DNA from: Methylovorus sp035565335
Lineage (GTDB): Bacteria; Pseudomonadota; Gammaproteobacteria; Burkholderiales; Methylophilaceae
DNA: 13,449 bases
Reading direction: 5' to 3'
Assembly (NCBI GenBank): GCA_035565335.1
Contig: DATMSO010000040.1
Coordinates: 1-13,449, forward strand
Both the position numbers and the translations under genes were made by a program. How positions within the stretch are numbered: the stretch's first letter is position 1; the number at the start of each line of letters is the position of its first letter. Below are positions 7,163 to 13,449 of the stretch, piece by piece. Below the pieces are notes generated by a model that was not told the DNA's origin, made no database searches, and was given only the letters and a program-made list of their open reading frames with translations.

Positions 7163-7327
7163 CTAATCGTCTTGCAGAGGAATGTTCTTGAAGTTTTCCA
7201 GCTTCTCGCCGCGGGAGCGGTTACCGTAAAGGTAGACCATCACACCGCAGAACAGGACAAAGAAAATGACCAGTGAAACAGGCTTGGTATTCTCAAACTT
7301 GGTAAACCACATTAACCATTCCATCAT
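7163..7327 (-). CDS. ccoQ: CcoQ, small membrane subunit of cbb3 oxidase
   Basis: This is a 54-residue reading frame exactly in the gap between ccoO and ccoP. It begins MMEWLMWFTKFENTKPVSL, has one hydrophobic helix at about 17-34 (VSLVIFFVLFCGVMVYLY), then a positive stretch GNRSRGEK. The size, single helix and position are those of CcoQ/FixQ, which stabilises the CcoP association with the CcoNO core. Two adjacent ATGs exist, at 7327 and 7324. AAGAGG lies four bases before the first and seven before the second, so the second may be the true start, giving 53 residues. The stop is TAG at 7165-7163, 18 bases before ccoP. Sequence conservation in CcoQ is low, so the call rests on shape and context, which are strong. 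Confidence 0.92.
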   Translation of the reverse strand: MMEWLMWFTKFENTKPVSLVIFFVLFCGVMVYLYGNRSRGEKLENFKNIPLQDD

Positions 7328-7345
7328 GAAGCCTCTTGCAATCTG

Positions 7346-8080
7346 TTAACGGAATTTAACGAAGTAATCGTCGTCGTATTTCTTGAAGTCGACCATCGTG
7401 CCCAGCACCTGGAGGTAAGACACCAGAGCATCCATTTCGCTCAGCTTGCCTGGATCAGTGTCGTAGTTACCCAGTTGGGCTTGCGCGACCAGATTCTTTT
7501 CAGCATCTGGAATATGCAGGCTCTTGGCCACGTCTTCACCGAATTCCTTCACATTGCGCTCGTATTCAGCTTGTGTAAGGGAGTAAGGCACGCCGGTGGT
7601 ACGCAAAGCCTTCATGCGCAGTTCGATGTCCGAGTAATCCAGATCCGTCTTCAGCAGCCATGGATAGTTAGGCATGACGGATTGTGGCACCAGGGAGCGC
7701 GGTGCATTCAAATGCTGGGTTTGCCAGTCATTCGAATACTTGCCACCCACACGGGCCAGATCAGGACCAGTACGCTTGGAACCCCATTGGAATGGGTGAT
7801 CGTACTTGGACTCGGCAGCCAGCGAGTAGTGACCGTAACGCAGCGCTTCATCACGGAATGGACGAATCATTTGCGAGTGGCACAAGTAGCAGCCTTCACG
7901 TACATAGATATCGCGGCCACGCAGCTCAAGAGGACTGTAAGGACGAACACCCTCTACCTTCTCAACTGTTTCCTTGATAAAAAACAGGGGGACAATCTCA
8001 ACCAGGCCGCCAGCACTGATAGCCAGCATGGTCAGCACCAGCAGGATGCCAAGGTTGCGCTCAATATTATCGTGTTTCAT
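7346..8080 (-). CDS. ccoO: CcoO, mono-haem cytochrome c subunit of cbb3 oxidase
   Basis: This is a 244-residue membrane-anchored cytochrome c, a normal length for subunit II. One N-terminal helix at about 10-34 anchors it. The periplasmic domain carries the haem c site CYLCH (Cys64, Cys67, His68) in the typical stretch YVREGCYLCHSQMIRPFR. The probable axial ligand is Met136 in SVMPNYPW. CcoO passes electrons from CcoP to the low-spin haem b of CcoN. GGAG lies seven bases before the ATG at 8080. The gap to ccoN is 27 bases and to ccoQ 18 bases, consistent with one transcript. Confidence 0.97.
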   Translation of the reverse strand: MKHDNIERNLGILLVLTMLAISAGGLVEIVPLFFIKETVEKVEGVRPYSPLELRGRDIYVREGCYLCHSQMIRPFRDEALRYGHYSLAAESKYDHPFQWGSKRTGPDLARVGGKYSNDWQTQHLNAPRSLVPQSVMPNYPWLLKTDLDYSDIELRMKALRTTGVPYSLTQAEYERNVKEFGEDVAKSLHIPDAEKNLVAQAQLGNYDTDPGKLSEMDALVSYLQVLGTMVDFKKYDDDYFVKFR

Positions 8081-8107
8081 TTTGACTCCAATACCCTCTA
8101 TTCCGTA

Positions 8108-9571
8108 TTAAGCAGCCACTGGGCTGATTTCAACCTGCTGTTCGGTACTGCCTTTGCGGATGGTTCTGTACATGTTGTAGCACATCAGCAACATGCCGCT
8201 CAGGAAGAACGCACCACCCAGTGCACGCATGACATAGAAAGGATGGGCAGCAGCAACGGATTCCACGAAGGAATACTGAAGATTGCCGAAATCATCAAAT
8301 GCGCGCCACATCAGACCCTGCATGATGCCGGAAATCCACATGGCCACGATGTACAGCAGGATACCGATAGTCGCCAGCCAGAAGTGCACATTGATCAGCT
8401 TTTGGCTATACATCGGGGTGTTCCACAGACGTGGTGCCAGATGGTAGAGCGAACCGAAGGAAATCATCGCTACCCAGCCCAGAGCACCGGAATGCACGTG
8501 ACCAATGGTCCAGTCCGTGTAGTGCGACAAGGCATTCACGTCTTTCAGCGACATCATCGGACCTTCGAAGGTGGACATGCCGTAGAACGACAGGGCCACG
8601 ATCAGGAAGCGCATGACAGGATCAGTACGCAGCTTGTCCCAGGCGCCCGACAAAGTCAGGATACCGTTGATCATGCCGCCCCAGGATGGCAGCAACAGCA
8701 TGATGGAGAAGGTAGCAGCCAGCGTGGAAGTCCAGTCAGGAATCGCTGTCCAGTGCAAGTGGTGCGCACCTGCCCACATGTACAGGAAGATAATCGCCCA
8801 GAAGTGCAATACAGACAGGCGATAGGAGTACACAGGACGACCGGCTTGCTTGGGCACGAAGTAGTACATCATGCCGAGGAAGGCCGCTGTCAGGAAGAAA
8901 CCTACGGCATTGTGACCATACCACCACTGTGTCATCGCATCCTGCGCGCCGGAGAACAGGCTGTAGGACTTCATGGAGAACAGGCTGATAGGCACGGCAA
9001 GGTTATTGAAGGTATGCAGCAAAGCTGTTGCCAGGATGAACGCAAGGTAGAACCAGTTGGCAACATAGATATGCGGCTGTTTGCGCTTCATCAGGGTGCC
9101 GACGAAGATGATCAGGTAGGTAACCCATACCACTTCAATCATCAGGTCGATTGGCCATTCCATTTCCGCATATTCGCGGCCTTGGCTGTAGCCCAGAACG
9201 TTACCCAGTGCAGCACAGACGATAATTGCCTGCCAGCCCCAGAAGGTAAAGCTCGCCATGCCATCGCTGAAGAGGCGCGCCTGACAGGTACGTTGAACCA
9301 CATAGTAAGACGTAGCAAACAGCGCGCTACCGCCAAAGCCGAAGATCACAGCACCTGTGTGTACAGGACGCAAGCGACCAAAGGTAATGTAAGGAATATC
9401 AAAATTGAGGAAGGGATAAGCCAGTTCCGAGGCGATATACACCCCGACAAACATACCTATCGCACCCCATACCAACGTCATGATGGTGAATTTGCGAATA
9501 ACATCGTAGTTATATTGTTCGCTCACTGCACTCACATTGACGCCAGAAGTTGCGACGCTCGCCGTTGCCAT
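8108..9571 (-). CDS. ccoN: CcoN, catalytic subunit I of cbb3-type cytochrome c oxidase
   Basis: This is a 487-residue, roughly 12-helix haem-copper oxidase subunit that reduces O2 to water and pumps protons, usually with high oxygen affinity. Metal ligands can be placed by alignment from memory with the Pseudomonas stutzeri enzyme. His71 (in RLRPVHTGAV) and His360 bind low-spin haem b. His358 (in GHVHSGALGW) binds haem b3. His220 (in WYGHNAVGFF), His270 and His271 (in WAGAHHLHW) bind CuB. Tyr264 sits where the Tyr cross-linked to the CuB histidine is expected. All are present. GGGAG lies eight bases before the ATG at 9571. The gene opens the ccoNOQP operon. Its promoter carries a long inverted repeat but no visible FNR/Anr box. 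Confidence 0.98.
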   Translation of the reverse strand: MATASVATSGVNVSAVSEQYNYDVIRKFTIMTLVWGAIGMFVGVYIASELAYPFLNFDIPYITFGRLRPVHTGAVIFGFGGSALFATSYYVVQRTCQARLFSDGMASFTFWGWQAIIVCAALGNVLGYSQGREYAEMEWPIDLMIEVVWVTYLIIFVGTLMKRKQPHIYVANWFYLAFILATALLHTFNNLAVPISLFSMKSYSLFSGAQDAMTQWWYGHNAVGFFLTAAFLGMMYYFVPKQAGRPVYSYRLSVLHFWAIIFLYMWAGAHHLHWTAIPDWTSTLAATFSIMLLLPSWGGMINGILTLSGAWDKLRTDPVMRFLIVALSFYGMSTFEGPMMSLKDVNALSHYTDWTIGHVHSGALGWVAMISFGSLYHLAPRLWNTPMYSQKLINVHFWLATIGILLYIVAMWISGIMQGLMWRAFDDFGNLQYSFVESVAAAHPFYVMRALGGAFFLSGMLLMCYNMYRTIRKGSTEQQVEISPVAA

Positions 9572-9614
9572 TACTACGTCTCCCGATCAAAAACCGCTAA
9601 AGTAAAGAGTTGCG

Positions 9615-9644
9615 ATTATATTCTGTAACAGCTTTACAGAACAA
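9615..9644 (-). promoter_or_regulatory. Probable ccoNOQP promoter
   Basis: On the minus strand a perfect TATAAT lies at 9620-9615, with TTGTTC at 9644-9639 as a weak -35 (three of six) and an 18-base spacer. Transcription would start near 9608, giving a leader of about 37 bases to the ccoN ATG. The inverted repeat at 9621-9641 fills the spacer and touches the -35, so a bound protein would directly affect RNA polymerase. Confidence 0.5.
9621..9641. promoter_or_regulatory. Inverted repeat (8-5-8) in the ccoN promoter, candidate operator
   Basis: TTCTGTAA and TTACAGAA are perfect inverted repeats separated by CAGCT. The repeat abuts the -10 hexamer and overlaps the -35 region. That is the position of a repressor site, or of a MerR-like regulator that remodels the spacer. 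It does not match the FNR/Anr consensus TTGAT-N4-ATCAA, which usually drives cbb3 genes. The regulator is unknown. Confidence 0.5.
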
Positions 9645-9702
9645 CACAAAAACCCTTTTTACTACATGAGTTTTCACACATTCATATTCCAGCCTTGTGC
9701 AG

Positions 9703-9777
9703 ATTTGGCAAAAGCCCCTATCGCGTCAGGCTTTTGCAAATCGTGACGGGCGTCACTTCAGAGCCACGCCCGTCACG
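9703..9777. repeat. Two back-to-back hairpins between ompW and ccoN
   Basis: Hairpin one has arms 9703-9716 and 9729-9741 (13 pairs, one bulged G, 12-base loop). Hairpin two has perfect 12-base arms 9742-9753 and 9766-9777 with a 12-base loop. They adjoin with no base between them. In the minus direction they follow the ompW stop by about 29 bases and could act together as its transcription terminator or as 3' protection, though neither is followed by a clear T run. A REP-like extragenic palindrome is the other possibility. Confidence 0.6.
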
Positions 9778-9806
9778 CCGGGGGTCATGCGTGAAGTTTT
9801 TTATAA

Positions 9807-10505
9807 TTAGAACTTCTTGCCGAAGCCGACGCCAACTACCCATGGGTTGATATCGAGACTGTCAATTTTGGTCCATTTGTTTCCAGTCAGGGCACTACGC
9901 ATCTCAACATCGGTATCCATCCAGATGTATTTCACATCAGCATTGATCAGCCAGCCATCTTGCAGGTTGATGTCAAAACCGGCTTGAAGTGCCAGACCGA
10001 CACTGTCGCGATCAATACGAATCTTCTCGCCTTGAGTTGCCCCAGTCGCGAACTTCAGATTGCGGTCAAGTGCAAAGGTGTAGTTCACACCAGCACCAAC
10101 ATAAGGATCAAACTTCTGATCGGGCAGAAAGTGCCATTGCAGAGTTAAGGTAGGTGGCAACATATTGACCGAACCCAGGCTCTGGTTGCCGATCACACCT
10201 GCCGAGTCGCCATGAATACTCACATCATGACGGGTACCGAGAGCCAGGATCAGTTCAGCTGCAATATGCTTGGTGAAGTAGTAAGAAACATCCACCTCGG
10301 GGATAGTGTTGCTATCCACTTCGAGCTTGGCGCCTGGGCTCATCACATTCCCCAGACCCAAGCCATTCACAGTGCGGCCCAACTTACTGTCTTCATTCGG
10401 ACTGACATTGACCGCACGAGCGCGTACAACCCAGTCACCAGCCTCAGCCATCGCAGCGACAGGTGTCAGTAAAGCCAGTAACGAAACCAGAATTTTTTTA
10501 TGCAT
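9807..10505 (-). CDS. ompW: OmpW family outer-membrane beta-barrel protein
   Basis: This is a 232-residue precursor of an eight-stranded outer-membrane barrel, thought in other bacteria to form a narrow channel for small hydrophobic compounds and linked to stress responses. The signal peptide is MHKKILVSLLALLTPVAAMA, with likely cleavage after Ala20. The mature protein begins EAGDWVVRARAVNVSP, an OmpW hallmark. Later features such as VDVSYYFTKHIAAELILALG, LPPTLTLQWHF and YVGAGVNYT also fit. The chain ends in an aromatic residue (GFGKKF), as barrel proteins recognised by the Bam machinery do. I chose the ATG at 10505 over the open frame 12 codons longer because GAGGGG lies six bases upstream and the signal peptide then starts correctly. 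It is a single gene, divergent from ilvE; its promoter within 10506-10754 could not be fixed. Confidence 0.93.
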   Translation of the reverse strand: MHKKILVSLLALLTPVAAMAEAGDWVVRARAVNVSPNEDSKLGRTVNGLGLGNVMSPGAKLEVDSNTIPEVDVSYYFTKHIAAELILALGTRHDVSIHGDSAGVIGNQSLGSVNMLPPTLTLQWHFLPDQKFDPYVGAGVNYTFALDRNLKFATGATQGEKIRIDRDSVGLALQAGFDINLQDGWLINADVKYIWMDTDVEMRSALTGNKWTKIDSLDINPWVVGVGFGKKF

Positions 10506-10511
10506 GATAAT

Positions 10512-10517
10512 CCCCTC
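10512..10517 (-). promoter_or_regulatory. Ribosome binding site deciding the ompW start
   Basis: GAGGGG on the minus strand lies six bases before the ATG at 10505. It supports the start that begins with the signal peptide rather than the ATG at 10541. Confidence 0.75.
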
Positions 10518-10687
10518 TTGAAATGACCATAAAATGAACATGGATTAAACTTTACACGCATTAACCATCTTTTGAAAGTGGTTTATACTTGACCAGAATG
10601 CTCGGCTTTAGCCGCCCTTATGAATCCCCGCTGAGCCTGCAAGACAGATCTTTGCGCAATACCGCTACATAAGCCCGATTTCAACTA

Positions 10688-10715
10688 TTCAAATACAAAG
10701 GCTTGCGATTACAAT
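10688..10715 (+). promoter_or_regulatory. Possible ilvE promoter
   Basis: TACAAT at 10710-10715 matches the -10 consensus at five of six bases. TTCAAA at 10688-10693 is a moderate -35 (four of six) with a 16-base spacer. The leader to ilvE would be about 34 bases. The rest of the 249-base gap between the divergent ompW and ilvE genes shows only a short 5-2-5 palindrome at 10603-10614 and no gene. Confidence 0.3.
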
Positions 10716-10754
10716 GATGCTTTTAAACGCTTTAGTATTGATGGAGAGTAAACG

Positions 10755-11675
10755 ATGTCGATGGCTGACCGGGATGGTCTAATTTGGTATGACGGCAAAA
10801 TGGTGCCATGGCGTGAGGCAACCACGCATGTGTTAACCCACACCCTGCATTACGGGATGGGGGTATTTGAAGGCGTGCGCGCATACAAGACTGATAAAGG
10901 CACAGCCATTTTCCGCCTGAAGGAGCACACGGACCGCCTGTTTCGTTCTGCGCACATTCTCGGCATGAAAATGCCTTTCGACAAAGCCACTGTTGTTGAA
11001 GCGCAAAAAGCTGCCGTACGCGAAAACAATCTGGAATCCGCCTACATGCGCCCCATGGCGTTTTACGGTGCGGAAGCCATGGGCATTTCGGCCAAGACAC
11101 TCTCGACCCACCTGATCGTTGCCGCATGGAAATGGGGCGCTTACATGGGCGAAGAAGCACTGGAACGCGGCATTCGCGTCAAGACCTCCTCCTTTTCGCG
11201 CCACCACGTCAACATCACCATGTGTAAGGCCAAGGCAAACGGCAACTACATGAATTCGATCCTGGCGCACCAGGAAGCAGCGGCTGACGGCTATGACGAA
11301 GCCCTGCTGCTGGATGTAGATGGTTTTGTTGCTGAAGGCTCCGGTGAGAACATCTTCATCGTACGCAACGGCAAGATCTACACACCTGACCTGACCAGCG
11401 CGCTGGAAGGCATTACCCGCGACACCATCGTTCAACTGGCTGCTGAATTGGGCTATACGGTCATCGAGAAGCGCATCACCCGTGACGAAGTTTACTCGGC
11501 AGATGAAGCTTTCTTCACTGGCACAGCCGCTGAAGTTACGCCGATTCGCGAGCTGGATAACCGCGCCATTGGCTTAGGCAAGCGCGGCCCGGTCACCGAG
11601 CAACTGCAGAAGATGTATTTTGACGTGGTAACCGGTAAATCAGCCAAACATATGGACTGGCTGACCATCGTTTAA
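10755..11675 (+). CDS. ilvE: Branched-chain amino acid aminotransferase
   Basis: This is a 306-residue class IV (fold-type IV) PLP aminotransferase, full length. It catalyses the last step of leucine, isoleucine and valine synthesis by transferring the amino group of glutamate to the 2-oxo acids in the cytoplasm. The PLP Lys is Lys160 in KANGNYMNS. The glutamate near the cofactor is Glu194 in EGSGENIF. The phosphate-binding loop is FTGTAAEVTP (Thr255-Thr257). Near the N-terminus, LHYGMGVFEGVRAY is the usual substrate-site segment. GGAG lies about ten bases before the ATG at 10755; a second ATG two codons later is possible. It is followed after 18 bases by a zinc-finger gene on the same strand. 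D-amino-acid and aminodeoxychorismate relatives are less likely given the length and the EGVRAY segment. Confidence 0.96.
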   Translation: MSMADRDGLIWYDGKMVPWREATTHVLTHTLHYGMGVFEGVRAYKTDKGTAIFRLKEHTDRLFRSAHILGMKMPFDKATVVEAQKAAVRENNLESAYMRPMAFYGAEAMGISAKTLSTHLIVAAWKWGAYMGEEALERGIRVKTSSFSRHHVNITMCKAKANGNYMNSILAHQEAAADGYDEALLLDVDGFVAEGSGENIFIVRNGKIYTPDLTSALEGITRDTIVQLAAELGYTVIEKRITRDEVYSADEAFFTGTAAEVTPIRELDNRAIGLGKRGPVTEQLQKMYFDVVTGKSAKHMDWLTIV

Positions 11676-11693
11676 AGCAACAAAGGGAACATC

Positions 11694-11888
11694 ATGGCAT
11701 ACGAAGCAAAAGAGATTGAAGTCACAGCCAGCGATCTGCCGCTGCACTGTCCTACCAAAGAAGTCTCGCTATGGTGTTCCCACCCCCGCGTTTTTCTCGA
11801 CATCACCGCCAGTGGTCATGCCATGTGCCCGTATTGCGGCACCAAGTACAGGCTGAAGGCCGGCGAAACCGTCGCCCACCATCACTGA
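11694..11888 (+). CDS. Small zinc-finger (CHCC type) protein
   Basis: This is a 64-residue protein of the zf-CHCC family, related to the zinc-binding part of mitochondrial complex I subunit NDUFS6. The likely zinc ligands are Cys19 (LHCP), His30 (SHPRVFLDI), Cys45 and Cys48 (MCPYCGTKY). Cys28 is an extra cysteine at a position that I recall is often Asn in relatives. It lies 18 bases after ilvE, with AAAGGGAA as ribosome binding site, so it is co-transcribed. The ilvE-zinc-finger pair is a recurrent arrangement in betaproteobacteria. The bacterial role is not established; a link with complex I assembly is possible from the family relation but is not shown here. The C-terminus ends in three histidines. 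It is too short for domains beyond the finger. Confidence 0.9.
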   Translation: MAYEAKEIEVTASDLPLHCPTKEVSLWCSHPRVFLDITASGHAMCPYCGTKYRLKAGETVAHHH

Positions 11889-11895
11889 TCTCCGC

Positions 11896-11915
11896 TTGCT
11901 GGCTTAAGCCGGCAA
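11896..11915. terminator. Weak hairpin between the convergent zinc-finger gene and murI
   Basis: An eight-pair stem (11896-11903 with 11908-11915, one G-T wobble) encloses the loop TTAA and overlaps the murI stop codon. Neither side has a T run, so intrinsic termination would be weak. The two convergent genes end only 15 bases apart, and no other terminator is visible between them. Confidence 0.35.
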
Positions 11916-12722
11916 ACGCAACACCTCAACCTTTTGCCCCCAAAGCAGGCTGATGACGTCTGCAGCGGATGCTGCATCCGCATTACTCCAGAACTCTGTC
12001 GTGGCAGGCTGACCCGATGCGGCATCACCGAGCAAGTTTTGCTCTTGCAGCCTATGCTTCAAATGCCGCGCCACTGCTGCACCCGTATCAATAATCGCCA
12101 CCTCAGGCCCCGCGATTTCCTCGATCAGTGGACGCACGAAAGGATAATGCGTGCACCCCAGCACCAGGGTATCCGCGCCCGCCGCCAGCAGCGGCTGAAT
12201 ATAGCGGTTTAACAACTGCCGGGCAGCCCCACTCTGCAACTCGCCTCGCTCTATGCATTCCACCAGGCCAACACAAGCCTGGGTTTCCACGCGCACCTGG
12301 CGACCATAACTTTCGAGCAAGGCGGCGAACTGCGCACTCTGCAAGGTGCCGCTGGTAGCAAGCACCCCAACAACGCCCGAGCGTGTCGCCGCTGCCGCCG
12401 GCTTGACTGCGGGCTCCATGCCGATAATCGGTATGGCATAGCGCTGGCGCAATTCGCTGATCGCCGCCGCTGTCGCCGTATTGCAGGCCACCACTAGTGC
12501 CTTGGCACCGCGTGCGATGAGAAAGTCGGATAGCTGGATCGCGCGATCGACAATGAAAGCCGGTGATTTGCTGCCGTAAGGTGCATGCAGGGAGTCGGCG
12601 GCATAGAGCAATGATTCATGCGGCAGCGCATGACGAATATGGGCAAGCACCGACAAACCGCCCACGCCGGAATCAAACACACCGACGGGGAGATTCTTGC
12701 CAGAAGAGGAAGTAGCCAACAC
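11904..12722 (-). CDS. murI: Glutamate racemase
   Basis: This is a 272-residue cofactor-independent racemase that makes D-glutamate for peptidoglycan in the cytoplasm. The two catalytic cysteines are in VACNTAT (Cys80) and LGCTHYP (Cys190). FDSGVGG with Asp17 and Ser18, and APYGSKS, complete the active-site motifs. The open frame runs upstream to 12809, but the extra 29 residues do not look like MurI and would overlap the promoter of the divergent gene. I chose GTG at 12722; TTG at 12719 is nearly as good. Neither has a Shine-Dalgarno sequence. A TATATT at 12732-12727 lies so close that the message may be leaderless. Identity is sure; the start is not. It is convergent with the zinc-finger gene and divergent from the adenosyltransferase gene. 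Confidence 0.93.
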   Translation of the reverse strand: MLATSSSGKNLPVGVFDSGVGGLSVLAHIRHALPHESLLYAADSLHAPYGSKSPAFIVDRAIQLSDFLIARGAKALVVACNTATAAAISELRQRYAIPIIGMEPAVKPAAAATRSGVVGVLATSGTLQSAQFAALLESYGRQVRVETQACVGLVECIERGELQSGAARQLLNRYIQPLLAAGADTLVLGCTHYPFVRPLIEEIAGPEVAIIDTGAAVARHLKHRLQEQNLLGDAASGQPATTEFWSNADAASAADVISLLWGQKVEVLRLPA

Positions 12723-12831
12723 CGTAAATATAAGCCGTGTAAAAAAATGGATGAAATCGCGCCAGTGTAGCCGAACTTGCAAGGCCATGGCACAGTCATT
12801 CAGCCGCATGTACTACAATTCAGCCTTCTTC

Positions 12832-12836
12832 AGGAG
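12832..12836 (+). promoter_or_regulatory. Ribosome binding site deciding the adenosyltransferase start
   Basis: AGGAG lies six bases before the ATG at 12843. It favours this start over the frame opening at 12777. A TACAAT at 12814-12819 could be the -10 element, which would leave a very short leader; no convincing -35 is visible. Confidence 0.75.
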
Positions 12837-12842
12837 ATCATC

Positions 12843-13394
12843 ATGGGCAATCGACTTAGCAAAATCTACACACGTACCGGCGATGAAGGTGACACCGGCC
12901 TGGGCGATGGCTCACGCATTGCCAAGGATAGCCTGCGGGTAAATGCCATGGGTACCGTGGATGAGCTGAATGCGATTGTGGGCATCTTGCTGACAGAAGC
13001 ACTGCCTGCGGATATTGCCTCGCACCTCACCCGCATCCAGCATGACCTGTTTGACCTGGGCGGCGAGCTCTGCATTCCCGGCCACAGCATGGTCAAGGCC
13101 GAGCGCGTGGATGACCTGGAACAGACATTGGACGCGTTGAATGAGCATCTCAGCCCGCTCAAGGAATTCATACTTCCCGGAGGAACGCGGGCCGCCGCAT
13201 ATTGCCACCTGGCACGCACGGTATGCCGCCGTGCCGAGCGCGAGGTGGTGGAGCTTTCCCGCACTGAGGAAGTCACGTCCATTGCCCGCAGTTACCTGAA
13301 CAGACTTTCCGATCTGCTGTTCGTACTTTGCCGCTATCTGAACAAGGTACAAGGCGTAAGCGATGTGCTTTGGCAGAACGATAGCCGGAAATAA
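12843..13394 (+). CDS. pduO: PduO-type cob(I)alamin adenosyltransferase
   Basis: This is a 183-residue ATP:cob(I)alamin adenosyltransferase of the PduO/MMAB family, a trimeric cytoplasmic enzyme that makes adenosylcobalamin (coenzyme B12) from reduced cobalamin and ATP. The N-terminal ATP-binding motif is YTRTGDEGDTGLGDGSR (about residues 9-25). Conserved helical segments follow: VDELNA near 39-44, LFDLGGEL near 69-76, and the C-terminal ARTVCRRAEREVV and SYLNRLSDLLFVLCRYLN with the family's arginine and asparagine residues. Length is typical. The start at 12843 is set by AGGAG and by the family N-terminus. It is a single gene divergent from murI and followed by a strong terminator. No cobalamin riboswitch and no B12-dependent enzyme gene are visible in the window. 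It is distinct from the CobA/BtuR type. Confidence 0.94.
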   Translation: MGNRLSKIYTRTGDEGDTGLGDGSRIAKDSLRVNAMGTVDELNAIVGILLTEALPADIASHLTRIQHDLFDLGGELCIPGHSMVKAERVDDLEQTLDALNEHLSPLKEFILPGGTRAAAYCHLARTVCRRAEREVVELSRTEEVTSIARSYLNRLSDLLFVLCRYLNKVQGVSDVLWQNDSRK

Positions 13395-13411
13395 GCTCTC
13401 AAATGGCGCAC

Positions 13412-13441
13412 AAGCCCAATCACACGATTGGGCTTTTATTT
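13412..13441 (+). terminator. Rho-independent terminator after the adenosyltransferase gene
   Basis: A perfect ten-pair stem (13412-13421 with 13426-13435, core GCCCAATC/GATTGGGC) encloses the loop ACAC and is followed by TTATTT. It starts 18 bases after the stop codon. The window ends eight bases later. Confidence 0.92.
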
Positions 13442-13449
13442 CAGCTTTT

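Noticed and set aside
7475..9628. A 717-codon open frame on the plus strand across ccoN and ccoO
   Set aside because: It is antisense to two unmistakable oxidase genes. Its translation is rich in His and Gln with no domain, as expected of a mirror frame of GC-biased codons.
10603..10614. CGGCT-TT-AGCCG palindrome in the ompW/ilvE gap, considered as terminator or operator
   Set aside because: It is only five pairs with a two-base loop, has no T run, and is too short to support a call.
12777..12842. N-terminal extension of the adenosyltransferase frame
   Set aside because: The extension does not resemble PduO proteins. A clear AGGAG precedes the ATG at 12843, where the family N-terminus begins.

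Overview
The window looks like chromosomal DNA of a betaproteobacterium. The best guess is the methylotroph family Methylophilaceae, judged from the flavour of the proteins, the ccoNOQP–ccoG–fixH–ccoI gene order and the ilvE/zinc-finger pair. That family call is inference; no rRNA or marker gene is present. Nearly everything is housekeeping or respiratory. I see no mobile element, CRISPR array, tRNA, phage gene or defence system, and no gene-free stretch over 300 bases.

Left (1-1438, minus strand): an iron-storage module. At the very edge lie the first ten codons of a Bfd-type [2Fe-2S] ferredoxin, with a good Fur-box match upstream. To its right is a two-gene bacterioferritin operon closed by a strong terminator. 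The two subunits are complementary. The promoter-proximal one keeps the di-iron ferroxidase ligands but lacks the haem methionine. The second keeps the haem methionine but has lost four ferroxidase ligands. A mixed 24-mer would oxidise and store iron, and Bfd would reduce the haem to release it under iron starvation.

Centre (1439-9644, minus strand): a full set for a cbb3-type cytochrome c oxidase. The structural operon ccoN-ccoO-ccoQ-ccoP includes a 54-residue CcoQ. It ends in a terminator and is followed by the assembly genes ccoG, fixH/ccoH and ccoI. CcoI and CcoG serve copper delivery to the CcoN active site. FixH carries an unusual N-terminal membrane extension. No ccoS follows ccoI. The ccoN promoter has a perfect 8-5-8 inverted repeat and no recognisable FNR/Anr box.

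Right (9703-13449): two back-to-back hairpins separate the cco promoter from ompW (outer-membrane barrel, minus). Divergent from ompW is ilvE followed by a small zinc-finger protein gene (plus). Convergent with these is murI (glutamate racemase, minus). Divergent from murI is a PduO-type cobalamin adenosyltransferase gene (plus), which ends in a strong terminator close to the right edge.
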